A stretch of 64,000 nucleotides of DNA. It comes from Cyclobacterium sp. 1_MG-2023. GTDB taxonomy: Bacteria > Bacteroidota > Bacteroidia > Cytophagales > Cyclobacteriaceae. Below the pieces are notes generated by a model. That model did not search any database. It saw only the letters and a list, made by a program, of their open reading frames with translations, and was not told where the DNA came from. The position numbers and the translations under genes were made by a program. Positions 1-8,052 of this stretch are shown here, piece by piece. Positions within the stretch are counted from its first letter, which is position 1, and each line of letters begins with the position of its first letter. The DNA is taken from the NCBI RefSeq assembly GCF_030546805.1, contig NZ_JAUOPC010000010.1, forward strand, positions 1-64,000, given 5' to 3'.

Positions 1-480
1 AAAATAACTGGTTAAAAGCGCAAGTATTCAAAGAAGTGCCCCTACCACCTTAGCGTCTCAGCGCCTTAGCGAGCAAATAAATAGGACAAATTCGTATTCA
101 GGAAATGAATTTCACGCAAAGCCGCAAAGTCGCAAAGAATTTTTTTTACTCTTTAAATAAAATTTAGCCCTAAAATAACTGGTTAAAAGCGCAAGTATTC
201 AAAGAAGTGCCCCTACCACCTTAGCGTCTCAGCGCCTTAGCGAGCAAACCAATAGGACGTATTCGTATTCAGGAAATGAATTTCACGCAGAGGCGCAAAG
301 TCGCAAAGAAATTTTTTTACTCTTTAAATAAAATAAAACCTTAAAATAACTGATCAAAGGCATAAGTATTCAAAATAAGGTGCAATTCAACCTTTGCGTC
401 TCAGCGTCTTAGCGAGAATTCTATTTTCTTAACGTCTGAGCCCCTTAGCGAGATAAATAAACTTAACGCAATATATATAT
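1..480. repeat. 171-bp tandem intergenic repeat, three copies
   Basis: The sequence starting at 1 recurs at 172 and, diverged and shortened, at 343, giving a period of 171 bp. Each full unit holds two arms built from the same roughly 9-nt word. One arm reads CTTAGCGTCTCAGCG... (49-73 in copy 1) and the other is a CGCAAAG-rich arm (111-139). The second arm resembles the reverse complement of the first, so a unit could fold into a long imperfect hairpin. No coding frame is convincing. The left end may continue outside the window. This looks like an intergenic repeat family, not a CRISPR: the unit is long and there are no unique spacers. Confidence 0.85.
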
Positions 481-481
481 C

Positions 482-1495
482 TTAGGTACTCTCCCTAATA
501 ATAATCTGTGGCTTAATGATTTCAGACCGAATTGGGTGGGGCTCTCCCAAAAGTTGGATCTCCTCCAAAATGATTTGAGCAGCCAATTCTCCCATTTCAA
601 AAGAAGGTTGGGACATAGTTGTGATGGCAGGCCGTATAAAGCGGCTGGTTTCATCATCTCCAAAACCTGCAATAGATAGCTGATCAGGTATTTTTATCCC
701 TAGATTTTCCGCCGCATGAATAGTGCCAATGGCCAGAATATCGGCAAAACAAAGGATACCGTCTGGTTTTATTTGCAAACCCCATAGTTTTTCCAATGCC
801 CTGCCGGCTTGGTCAAATCTGAAATCTTCTACTTCCACAACAAACTCTTCCCTATATGGAAGTGCGGCTTCTTTCAAAGCATCTTGAAAACCTTTTTGCC
901 TATCCCGACATACATCCAAGGACAATGGGCCACAGATATACGCAATATTTTTTCTTCCTTTACTAATTAAATGTTTTGTGATGGTATAGGCACCGTTTTT
1001 ATCGTCTGTACGGACTTTGGATGCGGTTAATTTTTTGCAAGCCCTTTCCAACATTACCACCGGAATTCCTCTATTAATAACATCCTGAACATGAATAAAA
1101 TCCTTTGTTTCTTTAGAGAAAGCTATGATAATTCCATCTACTTTGCTATTGGCTAGTGTTTCTACAATTTCGGCTTCCTTGGTAAAGGATTCTCCTGATT
1201 GAAAAATCATCACTTTATAGCCTTTTTTATAGGCAATGTTTTCAATTCCTGAAATGGAATTGGACCAGAAGTAACGGTTGATTGTTGGGACCACTACACC
1301 TATAATCTTGGATTTTTTGCTGCTAAGGCTACTTGCAAGGAGGTTAGGATGATAGTCCATTTCTTTGGCCATCTCAAGAACAGCCATTTTGGTTTCTTTC
1401 TTTATTTCAGTGGAACCTCTTAAAGCTCTTGATACCGTGGCAACGGATACATTTAATTTTTTGGCAATATCTTTTATGGTAATGGGTTTTGACAT
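482..1495 (-). CDS. LacI-family transcriptional regulator
   Basis: A 337-residue DNA-binding repressor or activator of the LacI/GalR family. The N-terminus carries the helix-turn-helix (residues about 5-25, with the ITIKDIAKKLNVS and VATVSRAL signatures) and the hinge helix. Residues about 60-335 form the periplasmic-binding-protein-like sugar-sensing domain that LacI members use to bind an effector. It is divergent from the SusC gene at 1767. The 271-bp spacer carries two CG-centred palindromes typical of LacI operators (1618-1642), so it probably controls both itself and the polysaccharide utilisation locus. The effector is unknown and is probably a sugar or uronate released from the substrate. 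LacI control is less common than AraC/HTCS or anti-sigma control for such loci. The family call is secure; the target assignment is inferred from position. Confidence 0.93.
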   Translation of the reverse strand: MSKPITIKDIAKKLNVSVATVSRALRGSTEIKKETKMAVLEMAKEMDYHPNLLASSLSSKKSKIIGVVVPTINRYFWSNSISGIENIAYKKGYKVMIFQSGESFTKEAEIVETLANSKVDGIIIAFSKETKDFIHVQDVINRGIPVVMLERACKKLTASKVRTDDKNGAYTITKHLISKGRKNIAYICGPLSLDVCRDRQKGFQDALKEAALPYREEFVVEVEDFRFDQAGRALEKLWGLQIKPDGILCFADILAIGTIHAAENLGIKIPDQLSIAGFGDDETSRFIRPAITTMSQPSFEMGELAAQIILEEIQLLGEPHPIRSEIIKPQIIIREST

Positions 1496-1617
1496 AAAAA
1501 TTTGGGCTTGATTGTAAACTGTAAAAATAAACTAACTATTTAATAATACTAATTCTGGGTAAAAGCCAATTTACTATTTTTTAATAAAAGTAAGCTTTTA
1601 TTGCTCATTTCCTAAAT

Positions 1618-1642
1618 GATAACGTTATCGGAAACGTTTGCA
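1618..1642. promoter_or_regulatory. Tandem LacI-type operators upstream of SusC
   Basis: GATAACGTTATC (1618-1629) is a perfect 12-bp palindrome. It is followed directly by CGGAAACGTTTGCA (1629-1642), which matches the LacI/CcpA-type pattern TGnAAnCGnTTnCA at all but the first base. The two CG centres are 12 bp apart. They lie between the divergent LacI regulator and the SusC gene, about 125 bp before the SusC start. Binding by the adjacent regulator is inferred. Confidence 0.7.
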
Positions 1643-1766
1643 GTATAAAAAATTTAAAATCATTAAATAAACTATTATAATGATTGAAAAATATCCGTAG
1701 TTTAGAATTTAATTTTTACCCCTGTGGTCATGCTGCTTCGGTATGTTAACTTAAAATAAACCCAAA

Positions 1767-4700
1767 ATGAAAAAAAAACTACTTTTATTCCTATGCCTAG
1801 CTCTATTGTTAGGTTTCGGGGAATCTTATGCACAATCCGTGCAAGTAAAAGGTACTGTCACAGATGATTCGGATTTACCCGTACCCGGAGTAAGTATCCT
1901 GGTGAAAGGAACCAGTCAAGGAACTGTGACGGATATTGATGGCAACTACAAATTGAGTGTGCCAAACGCGCAATCTGTACTCGTTTTCTCCTTTCTAGGC
2001 TTCAAAAATCAGGAAGTCACTGTAGGAAACCAAGACAATATTAATGTCAAGCTTGAATCTGAGATCTCTGATCTTGGAGAAGTGGTGGTAGTTGGTTATG
2101 GTACACAGAAAAAATCTGACTTAACCGGTGCTGTAGCTACTGTAGGTGGTCGAGACCTGGCCAATAGAAGAACAGCCACTGTATCTCAAGCTCTACAAGG
2201 TCAGGTTTCCGGCGTAATGGTAACCCGTAGTAACAGTGCACCCGGCTCTTCTGCCAATATCCGAATTCGAGGAATTACTACCATTGGAGATAGTAATCCT
2301 TTGATCATTATGGATGGAGTTCCTGTAAACAGTATAGACCATATCAATCCCAATGATATTGAAAATATTTCAGTGCTAAAAGATGCAGCTTCAGCGTCTA
2401 TTTATGGATCAAGGGCCGCTGCCGGTGTGATTTTGGTAACGACAAAAAGGGCCAAAAAGGGTGAGTTGAGTCTGAATTATAATTTCGAATATGGTACAGA
2501 AGTACCTACCAGAATTCCGGAATATGTGAATGTAACACGGTATATGGAGATGGTAAATGAATTGAGATGGAATGACAACGGAAATGATGGCAACGAGTAT
2601 CCCTTATACCCCAAGGATATGGTTGACAACTATATGGAGTTGAATGCCTCCAATCCGGATTTGTACCCCAATACAGATTGGGTTGGCTTGATTCTGAAGA
2701 AAAGTGCGCCCAGACAACGACATTCATTGGATATTTCGGGTGGAACAGATGCTATCCGCACCAAAGCCTCCTTTGTTTATGACAAATTTGATGCTTTGTA
2801 TGAAGGAAGGACCTTTGAAAGATTTACTGCCAGGGTAAATACGGATGGAAATATCACTAAGAAACTTGGCTTTACAGCAGATATTTTTCTTAGGAGAGAG
2901 ATTCTTAATCAGCCAAGTATGGACCCTATCTATATGATGAATATCTCAGCACCGGTTTATGCAGCAGAATGGCAAGATGGCAGGGTTGCTGAAGGGAAAA
3001 CCGGAGCTAACATTTACGGCCAGTTAAAATATGGCGGTTCTCGGCAAAATTGGGAAAACCAAGTTGGTGGTCGATTAGGGTTAAATTATGAAATTGCCAA
3101 AGGTTTAAAAATATCTGCCATCGCTTCCCCTAATTTTGGTTTCAACAAGGGGAAAAATTTTCAGAAAAAAGTGAGCTACACCGCTTGGGATGATCCTACA
3201 GTGGTTTTGGGGAATCTTCAGTGGGCCAACTCCACTCAATTAAGTGAAAGCAGAAATGACAATTACCAGTTAACTACCCAGTTGCTCTTAAATTATGACA
3301 AAGTATTTGGTAAGCATACTTTGAATGTCTTGGCGGGAAACGAAAGTTTTCAGGCTTTTTATGAAAACCTCTCTGCCTCCAGAGATCAGTTTTTATTAGA
3401 CAATTACCCCTACTTGAACTTGGGGCCATTGGAATATAGAGACAATGGAGGGAATGCTTATGAAAATGCCTATAACTCTTGGTTTGGGAGGTTTTCTTAC
3501 AATTATGACAGCAAATATTTTCTCCAGGGAAATTTGAGATATGATGCCTCTTCCCGCTTTGCCAGCGATTATCGCTGGGGTTCCTTCCCATCCTTCTCAG
3601 CAGGTTGGGTATTGTCTGAAGAAGACTTTTTAAAAGGCCATGAGTCCATCTCCTTTCTTAAGTTGAGAGGTTCTTATGGTACCTTAGGTAATGAACGAAT
3701 TGGTAATTACCCTTACCAGTCAACCATTGGTTTTAGTAATGTGCTGTTCCACCAAGGTTCCAATGTGGTTTCTTCCCAGTCCTCTGCTCAGTGGCAATAT
3801 GCCATTCCTGACATTTCTTGGGAAAAGACTTCTTCCTATAATATAGGCTTTGATGCTAACTTTCTGAACTATCGCTTGCGACTTTCAGCTGAGTATTTTG
3901 AAAAGACTACCAGTGATATGCTCTTGCCATTAGAGATTCCTGATTATATCGGTTTTGATAACCCTGACCAAAACACAGGTAAAATGAACACCAAAGGCTG
4001 GGAATTTGACCTTGGCTGGGCGGATGATATCAATGAGTTGGGATACAGTGTGAGTTTCAACCTTTCTGATTTCAAATCAGTGATGGGGGATCTCGGTGGG
4101 ATCCAATTCTTAGGAAGTCAAGTTAGGAAAGAAGGGTCAGAATTCGATGAATGGTATGGTTATGTTTCCCAGGGTTTGTACCAAACGCAAGAAGAGGTGG
4201 ACAATTCTCCGGTAATGAATGCCAATGTAGGGCCGGGAGATGTAAAATACCTGGACATCAGCGGTCCGAATGGAGAACCAGATGGGAAAATTAGTCCGGA
4301 ATATGACAGGACCTTGTTGGGAGGTAGCATGCCAAGGTTATTGTATGGAGGTAATATACAGTTGGATTTTAGAAACTTTGATTTCGGTCTTGTGATTCAA
4401 GGAGTGGGAAAACAAAATAGCCGCTTGTCAGGATTGATGGTGGAACCGATCTATGAAAACTGGGGGTCTGTGCCTCAAATTCTAGATGGTAATTACTGGA
4501 GTACTTACAATACTTTGGCAGAAAATGAAAGTGTAAGTTATCCCAGACTTACCCGAAATAGCCGTTCAAATAACTATGCCATGTCGGATTTCTGGATGAT
4601 CAATGGTGCCTATTTCAGGTTAAAAAATATCTCCTTGGGATATACCCTACCTACCACCATTGCAGAAAGATTGGGCATGCAAAATATTAGGGTTTATGGC

Positions 4701-4817
4701 AATGCAACAGATTTGTTAACGCTTGATAATTACCCTGCAGGATGGGATCCGGAGGTTTCAACCACAGGTTATCCGATTACTTCTTCTTTTCTAATGGGTG
4801 TTTCTGTTCAATTTTAA
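1767..4817 (+). CDS. SusC/RagA-family TonB-linked outer membrane protein
   Basis: A 1016-residue TonB-dependent outer-membrane transporter that, with its SusD partner, imports oligosaccharides. The signal peptide covers residues 1-22 (cleavage likely after SYA). Residues about 26-108 form the carboxypeptidase-regulatory-like domain (VKGTVTDDSDLPVPGVSILVKG region). The plug follows, with the usual VVVVGYGTQKKSDLTGAV start, and then a beta-barrel ending in the aromatic residue F after ...MGVSVQ. No STN domain is present, so anti-sigma signalling is unlikely. The SusD gene starts 12 bp downstream, and the whole enzyme set to 22677 runs in the same direction. The substrate cannot be read from the sequence, but the neighbouring sulfatases and lyase point to a sulfated, uronate-containing glycan. 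Confidence 0.96.
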   Translation: MKKKLLLFLCLALLLGFGESYAQSVQVKGTVTDDSDLPVPGVSILVKGTSQGTVTDIDGNYKLSVPNAQSVLVFSFLGFKNQEVTVGNQDNINVKLESEISDLGEVVVVGYGTQKKSDLTGAVATVGGRDLANRRTATVSQALQGQVSGVMVTRSNSAPGSSANIRIRGITTIGDSNPLIIMDGVPVNSIDHINPNDIENISVLKDAASASIYGSRAAAGVILVTTKRAKKGELSLNYNFEYGTEVPTRIPEYVNVTRYMEMVNELRWNDNGNDGNEYPLYPKDMVDNYMELNASNPDLYPNTDWVGLILKKSAPRQRHSLDISGGTDAIRTKASFVYDKFDALYEGRTFERFTARVNTDGNITKKLGFTADIFLRREILNQPSMDPIYMMNISAPVYAAEWQDGRVAEGKTGANIYGQLKYGGSRQNWENQVGGRLGLNYEIAKGLKISAIASPNFGFNKGKNFQKKVSYTAWDDPTVVLGNLQWANSTQLSESRNDNYQLTTQLLLNYDKVFGKHTLNVLAGNESFQAFYENLSASRDQFLLDNYPYLNLGPLEYRDNGGNAYENAYNSWFGRFSYNYDSKYFLQGNLRYDASSRFASDYRWGSFPSFSAGWVLSEEDFLKGHESISFLKLRGSYGTLGNERIGNYPYQSTIGFSNVLFHQGSNVVSSQSSAQWQYAIPDISWEKTSSYNIGFDANFLNYRLRLSAEYFEKTTSDMLLPLEIPDYIGFDNPDQNTGKMNTKGWEFDLGWADDINELGYSVSFNLSDFKSVMGDLGGIQFLGSQVRKEGSEFDEWYGYVSQGLYQTQEEVDNSPVMNANVGPGDVKYLDISGPNGEPDGKISPEYDRTLLGGSMPRLLYGGNIQLDFRNFDFGLVIQGVGKQNSRLSGLMVEPIYENWGSVPQILDGNYWSTYNTLAENESVSYPRLTRNSRSNNYAMSDFWMINGAYFRLKNISLGYTLPTTIAERLGMQNIRVYGNATDLLTLDNYPAGWDPEVSTTGYPITSSFLMGVSVQF

Positions 4818-4829
4818 ACCAACTTTACC

Positions 4830-6518
4830 ATGAAATTAAAATCAATATTATATTCCACACTTTTGGTAGGAATGGTTGGCTGTGCTGATCTAGACCTGAA
4901 TCCTTTATCAGAAGGTTCGAGTGAAGCCTGGTATTCCAATGCCACAGAAGTTGAAATGTCAGTTAACGATATATTTAGAAGTGTATTTTGGCAAGGCTAT
5001 GAAGATAGCTGGACGGATGACTTTACCAACAGGGAAGCCTTGACCCCTGTGACCAATGCTACAATAAATGGAGAGTGGGGGACCTTAAATACTCTTTGGG
5101 CCAATACCTATAAAGTTATAGCGCGGTCTAACACTTTATTGTTAAACATGGACAAAATCCAAGGAACAGTTCCTCAAGCCACCATTGACAAGTACATGGG
5201 GAATGCGCATTTTGTGAGGGCTGCTAAGTATGGAGAGCTAGTCTTTTACTTTGGGGATGTCATTTACTCTACAGATATTTTAAGTTTGGAAGAGGCTTTC
5301 ACTATGGGAAGGACAGACAAAAATACAGTAAAGGAAGCGGTCTATCAGGATTTTGATATTGCAGCTAGTATGCTTCCCGAATCTTATGGTTCTTCAGAAA
5401 ATAAATTGGCCACTAAAGGTGCAGCTTATGCCATGAAGGCGAGATTCGCCTTGCAGATGGGTGATTTTGCCATAGCTAGGGATGCAGCAAAAGCCTGCAT
5501 GGACCTGGGTGTTCATGAATTGTATCCCGATTATGAGGAATTGTTTCTTACAAGTACAAGAAATCCGAGTGAAGTAATTTTTGCCATGCCAAGGTCTCGA
5601 TCGCTGAATGTAACCTGGAGTGTAAGAAATTACCTGCCTAGGAATGTTGGAGGCTGGGGTGGCGCTTTTGCCCCTTCTTGGGACCTGTTTCATGCTTACT
5701 TATGTACAGATGGCTTGCCTATAGATGAATCCCCTTTATATGATCCCAGAAACCCTTTTGAAAATAGGGATCCAAGGTGCGCTGCTACTATTGTACCTTT
5801 TCAATCACGGCATTTGAATTTCACGTATCAGCCGCATCCGGATTCCACACAGGTGATGAATTTCAATACCGGAAGCTACCAAACCAATAATGACACACGA
5901 TCTGTTGCTGCTTTTGCTTCATTCAATGGTTTGCTCAGGAAGAAAGGAGTAGATGAAGATTGGTTATTGAATTATCAAGCAGAAAATGATGAAATATTAA
6001 TGCGCTATGCAGATGTATTGTTGATGTATGCTGAGGCAAAAATTGAATTGGGAGAGATAGATGCAAGTGTGCATGATGCCATGAACGCAGTCCGTGCTAG
6101 GGCTTATGGTGTGGACAAGGGAGAGGTAACCCAATACCCGGAGATTACCACCACCGATCAAGCAGCTTTAAGAACAATACTTAGAACTGAAAGAAGAATG
6201 GAATTTGGTTTTGAAGGTGTCAGGTACAGTGACATCATTCGATGGAAAATTGCTGAAAAAGTGCTCAATAGAGATGTTTATGGCATGCTGGACGTAGCAG
6301 AATTGAAGGATAAAGTGATCGATCAAGACCTATGGTTTTTCCCGATGACACCTGAGATTGATGAAGATGGCGTGGCAGACTTGTCTCCAATGTATGAAGC
6401 CGGCTTGGTGAAACGACTTGCCATCAGACAATTTGAGGCACCCAAACAATACCTTTGGCCTATCCCTTCAAAAGAGATCTTGATCAATAGTAACTTGGAA
6501 CAAAATCCGGGTTACTAA
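4830..6518 (+). CDS. SusD/RagB-family glycan-binding lipoprotein
   Basis: A 562-residue surface lipoprotein that caps the SusC channel and captures glycan. The lipobox cysteine is C18 (LLVGMVGC). The N-terminal SusD-like region contains the LDLNPLSEGSSEAWYSN start typical of the family, and the C-terminal RagB/SusD domain ends in the usual LWPIPSKEI...NPGY signature. TPR-like helices occupy the middle. It lies 12 bp after the SusC gene and is surely cotranscribed with it. A strong hairpin at 6535-6567 follows, which may set relative expression of the SusCD pair and the downstream enzymes. Confidence 0.96.
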   Translation: MKLKSILYSTLLVGMVGCADLDLNPLSEGSSEAWYSNATEVEMSVNDIFRSVFWQGYEDSWTDDFTNREALTPVTNATINGEWGTLNTLWANTYKVIARSNTLLLNMDKIQGTVPQATIDKYMGNAHFVRAAKYGELVFYFGDVIYSTDILSLEEAFTMGRTDKNTVKEAVYQDFDIAASMLPESYGSSENKLATKGAAYAMKARFALQMGDFAIARDAAKACMDLGVHELYPDYEELFLTSTRNPSEVIFAMPRSRSLNVTWSVRNYLPRNVGGWGGAFAPSWDLFHAYLCTDGLPIDESPLYDPRNPFENRDPRCAATIVPFQSRHLNFTYQPHPDSTQVMNFNTGSYQTNNDTRSVAAFASFNGLLRKKGVDEDWLLNYQAENDEILMRYADVLLMYAEAKIELGEIDASVHDAMNAVRARAYGVDKGEVTQYPEITTTDQAALRTILRTERRMEFGFEGVRYSDIIRWKIAEKVLNRDVYGMLDVAELKDKVIDQDLWFFPMTPEIDEDGVADLSPMYEAGLVKRLAIRQFEAPKQYLWPIPSKEILINSNLEQNPGY

Positions 6519-6534
6519 ACAGAATAAATTGAAT

Positions 6535-6567
6535 TCCGGTCGGGTGAATGTAGGTTTCCCGACCGGA
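6535..6567 (+). promoter_or_regulatory. Intergenic hairpin after SusD
   Basis: TCCGGTCGGG and CCCGACCGGA form a perfect 10-bp GC-rich stem around a 13-nt loop. No T-run follows, so this is not a classical intrinsic terminator. It may be a transcript-stabilising or processing structure that keeps SusCD mRNA abundant relative to the enzymes downstream, or a partial attenuator. Confidence 0.65.
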
Positions 6568-6615
6568 TCATTAACAAAGGCTAAATTCATTTTAAGAGGG
6601 ATTTTTGGCGGATAG

Positions 6616-8025
6616 ATGAAAACCAGTTTTATGATAAAATCTATACATCTTTTAATGGTAGGTGCCATAGTATTGCTCCCTTATTTTGGTATTGCCCAAT
6701 CCGAGACCAATGACAAAAAACCAAATATCATCTTTATATATGCAGATGATTTGAGATTTGATGGGCTAGGGGCTAATGGAAACCGACATATCATCACCCC
6801 AATGTTAGATCACATGGCAGCAAAAGCTGTTCGATTCAATCAGGCCAATGTGGTGTTTTCCTTGTGTAGCCCCAGTAGAGCAGCCCTATTAACTGGAAGA
6901 TATGGCAGTGCCAACGGGGTATTGGAGCTTGGGAGTGATTTAAATGAAGGAGAATTAACGGTCGCCGAATATTTGAGAGAAGCAGGGTACCATACAGGAA
7001 TGTCGGGTAAATGGCATCTTGGAAAAGAGCCTAAAACCTTGGGGTTTGATTTTTCTGTTTTCTTTAAAGGCAATGGCACCTATTATGGCAGAACCATAAA
7101 TGATGAGGGTGACATAAAGAAGGTAGAGAGACACTGCGACCTTTATTGTGCTGAACGGGCAGTGGATTTTATTAAGCATGCAGCTAAAAAAGAAACGCCA
7201 TTTTTCCTTTTCCACAATACCCAATTGCCACATATGAATGGAGATTTAATTTGGGATGCCCGAAAGGAGACCAAAAGAAAATACCGGGTTTCGGAAATGC
7301 CTGTTGCCAAAAGCCGCCTAGATGATCTTTCAGGAAAGCCGGAATACCTTAAATCTGTAAGAAACCGTAGCCAAGCAAAAGCATATGGGTATCCGGATAG
7401 CCTGGCTATTCAAAAACATACCTTGGATTATTATTCAGTAATTACAGAAATGGATGATTATCTCAGCTTGCTGTTTAAAACAATAGAAGAGCTTGGTTTG
7501 AATGAGAATACCTATGTGTTTTTTATGAGTGACAATGGTTGGATGTTAGGTGAACATGGCTTTACAAGTAAAGTATTGCCCTATCAACCATCCACTCAAG
7601 TTCCCCTTTTTGTAATTGGCCCTGATTTAAAACCAACGGATTTAGATCATTTGGTAGTCAATATTGATATTGCTCCAACTATAATGGAATTGGCAGGCAT
7701 TCAGTTACCGGAAAATTTACACGGTGAAAGCCTATTTCCACTTTTAAAGAAAGAACCTGTAGATTGGAGGAAATCTTTTGTATACGAAGGGTTAGGTACT
7801 TATGGCGGAGCTTTGCCGAATTTAACAGTAATCAACAAAGAATTTCGTTATATTGAAACCTTTGAAAACAGTAGCTTGGAAACAGTTATTTTTCAAGAGT
7901 TTTATGATCAAAAAAAGGACCCATTGGAAGAAAATAACCTGATCGGTTCACCGGGTATACAAGCAAAAGTAGTTGCAGCCAAAGAACTTATTGAAGCACA
8001 TATAAATAAGGTGTTAAAAAAGTAA
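6616..8025 (+). CDS. Family S1 sulfatase, exported
   Basis: A 469-residue formylglycine-dependent sulfatase. A signal peptide covers about residues 1-28; a second in-frame ATG at 6631 would give an equally good signal peptide. The catalytic motif CSPSR is at C84-R88 and C84 is the residue converted to formylglycine. Metal ligands are visible as the D44-D45 pair (IYADDLRFDG) and the SDNG motif (FFMSDNGWMLGEHG). The protein removes sulfate esters from glycan in the periplasm or at the surface. Exact subfamily and regiospecificity cannot be assigned by eye. It follows SusD by 97 bp and is the first of two sulfatases in the locus. An anaerobic (anSME) or FGE maturase is not in the window. Confidence 0.93.
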   Translation: MKTSFMIKSIHLLMVGAIVLLPYFGIAQSETNDKKPNIIFIYADDLRFDGLGANGNRHIITPMLDHMAAKAVRFNQANVVFSLCSPSRAALLTGRYGSANGVLELGSDLNEGELTVAEYLREAGYHTGMSGKWHLGKEPKTLGFDFSVFFKGNGTYYGRTINDEGDIKKVERHCDLYCAERAVDFIKHAAKKETPFFLFHNTQLPHMNGDLIWDARKETKRKYRVSEMPVAKSRLDDLSGKPEYLKSVRNRSQAKAYGYPDSLAIQKHTLDYYSVITEMDDYLSLLFKTIEELGLNENTYVFFMSDNGWMLGEHGFTSKVLPYQPSTQVPLFVIGPDLKPTDLDHLVVNIDIAPTIMELAGIQLPENLHGESLFPLLKKEPVDWRKSFVYEGLGTYGGALPNLTVINKEFRYIETFENSSLETVIFQEFYDQKKDPLEENNLIGSPGIQAKVVAAKELIEAHINKVLKK

Positions 8026-8052
8026 TTTAACTTCAGAATCAAAATAGTTGAA

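Noticed and set aside
1-480. CRISPR array
   Set aside because: The repeats are 171 bp long without unique spacers, and no cas genes are present.
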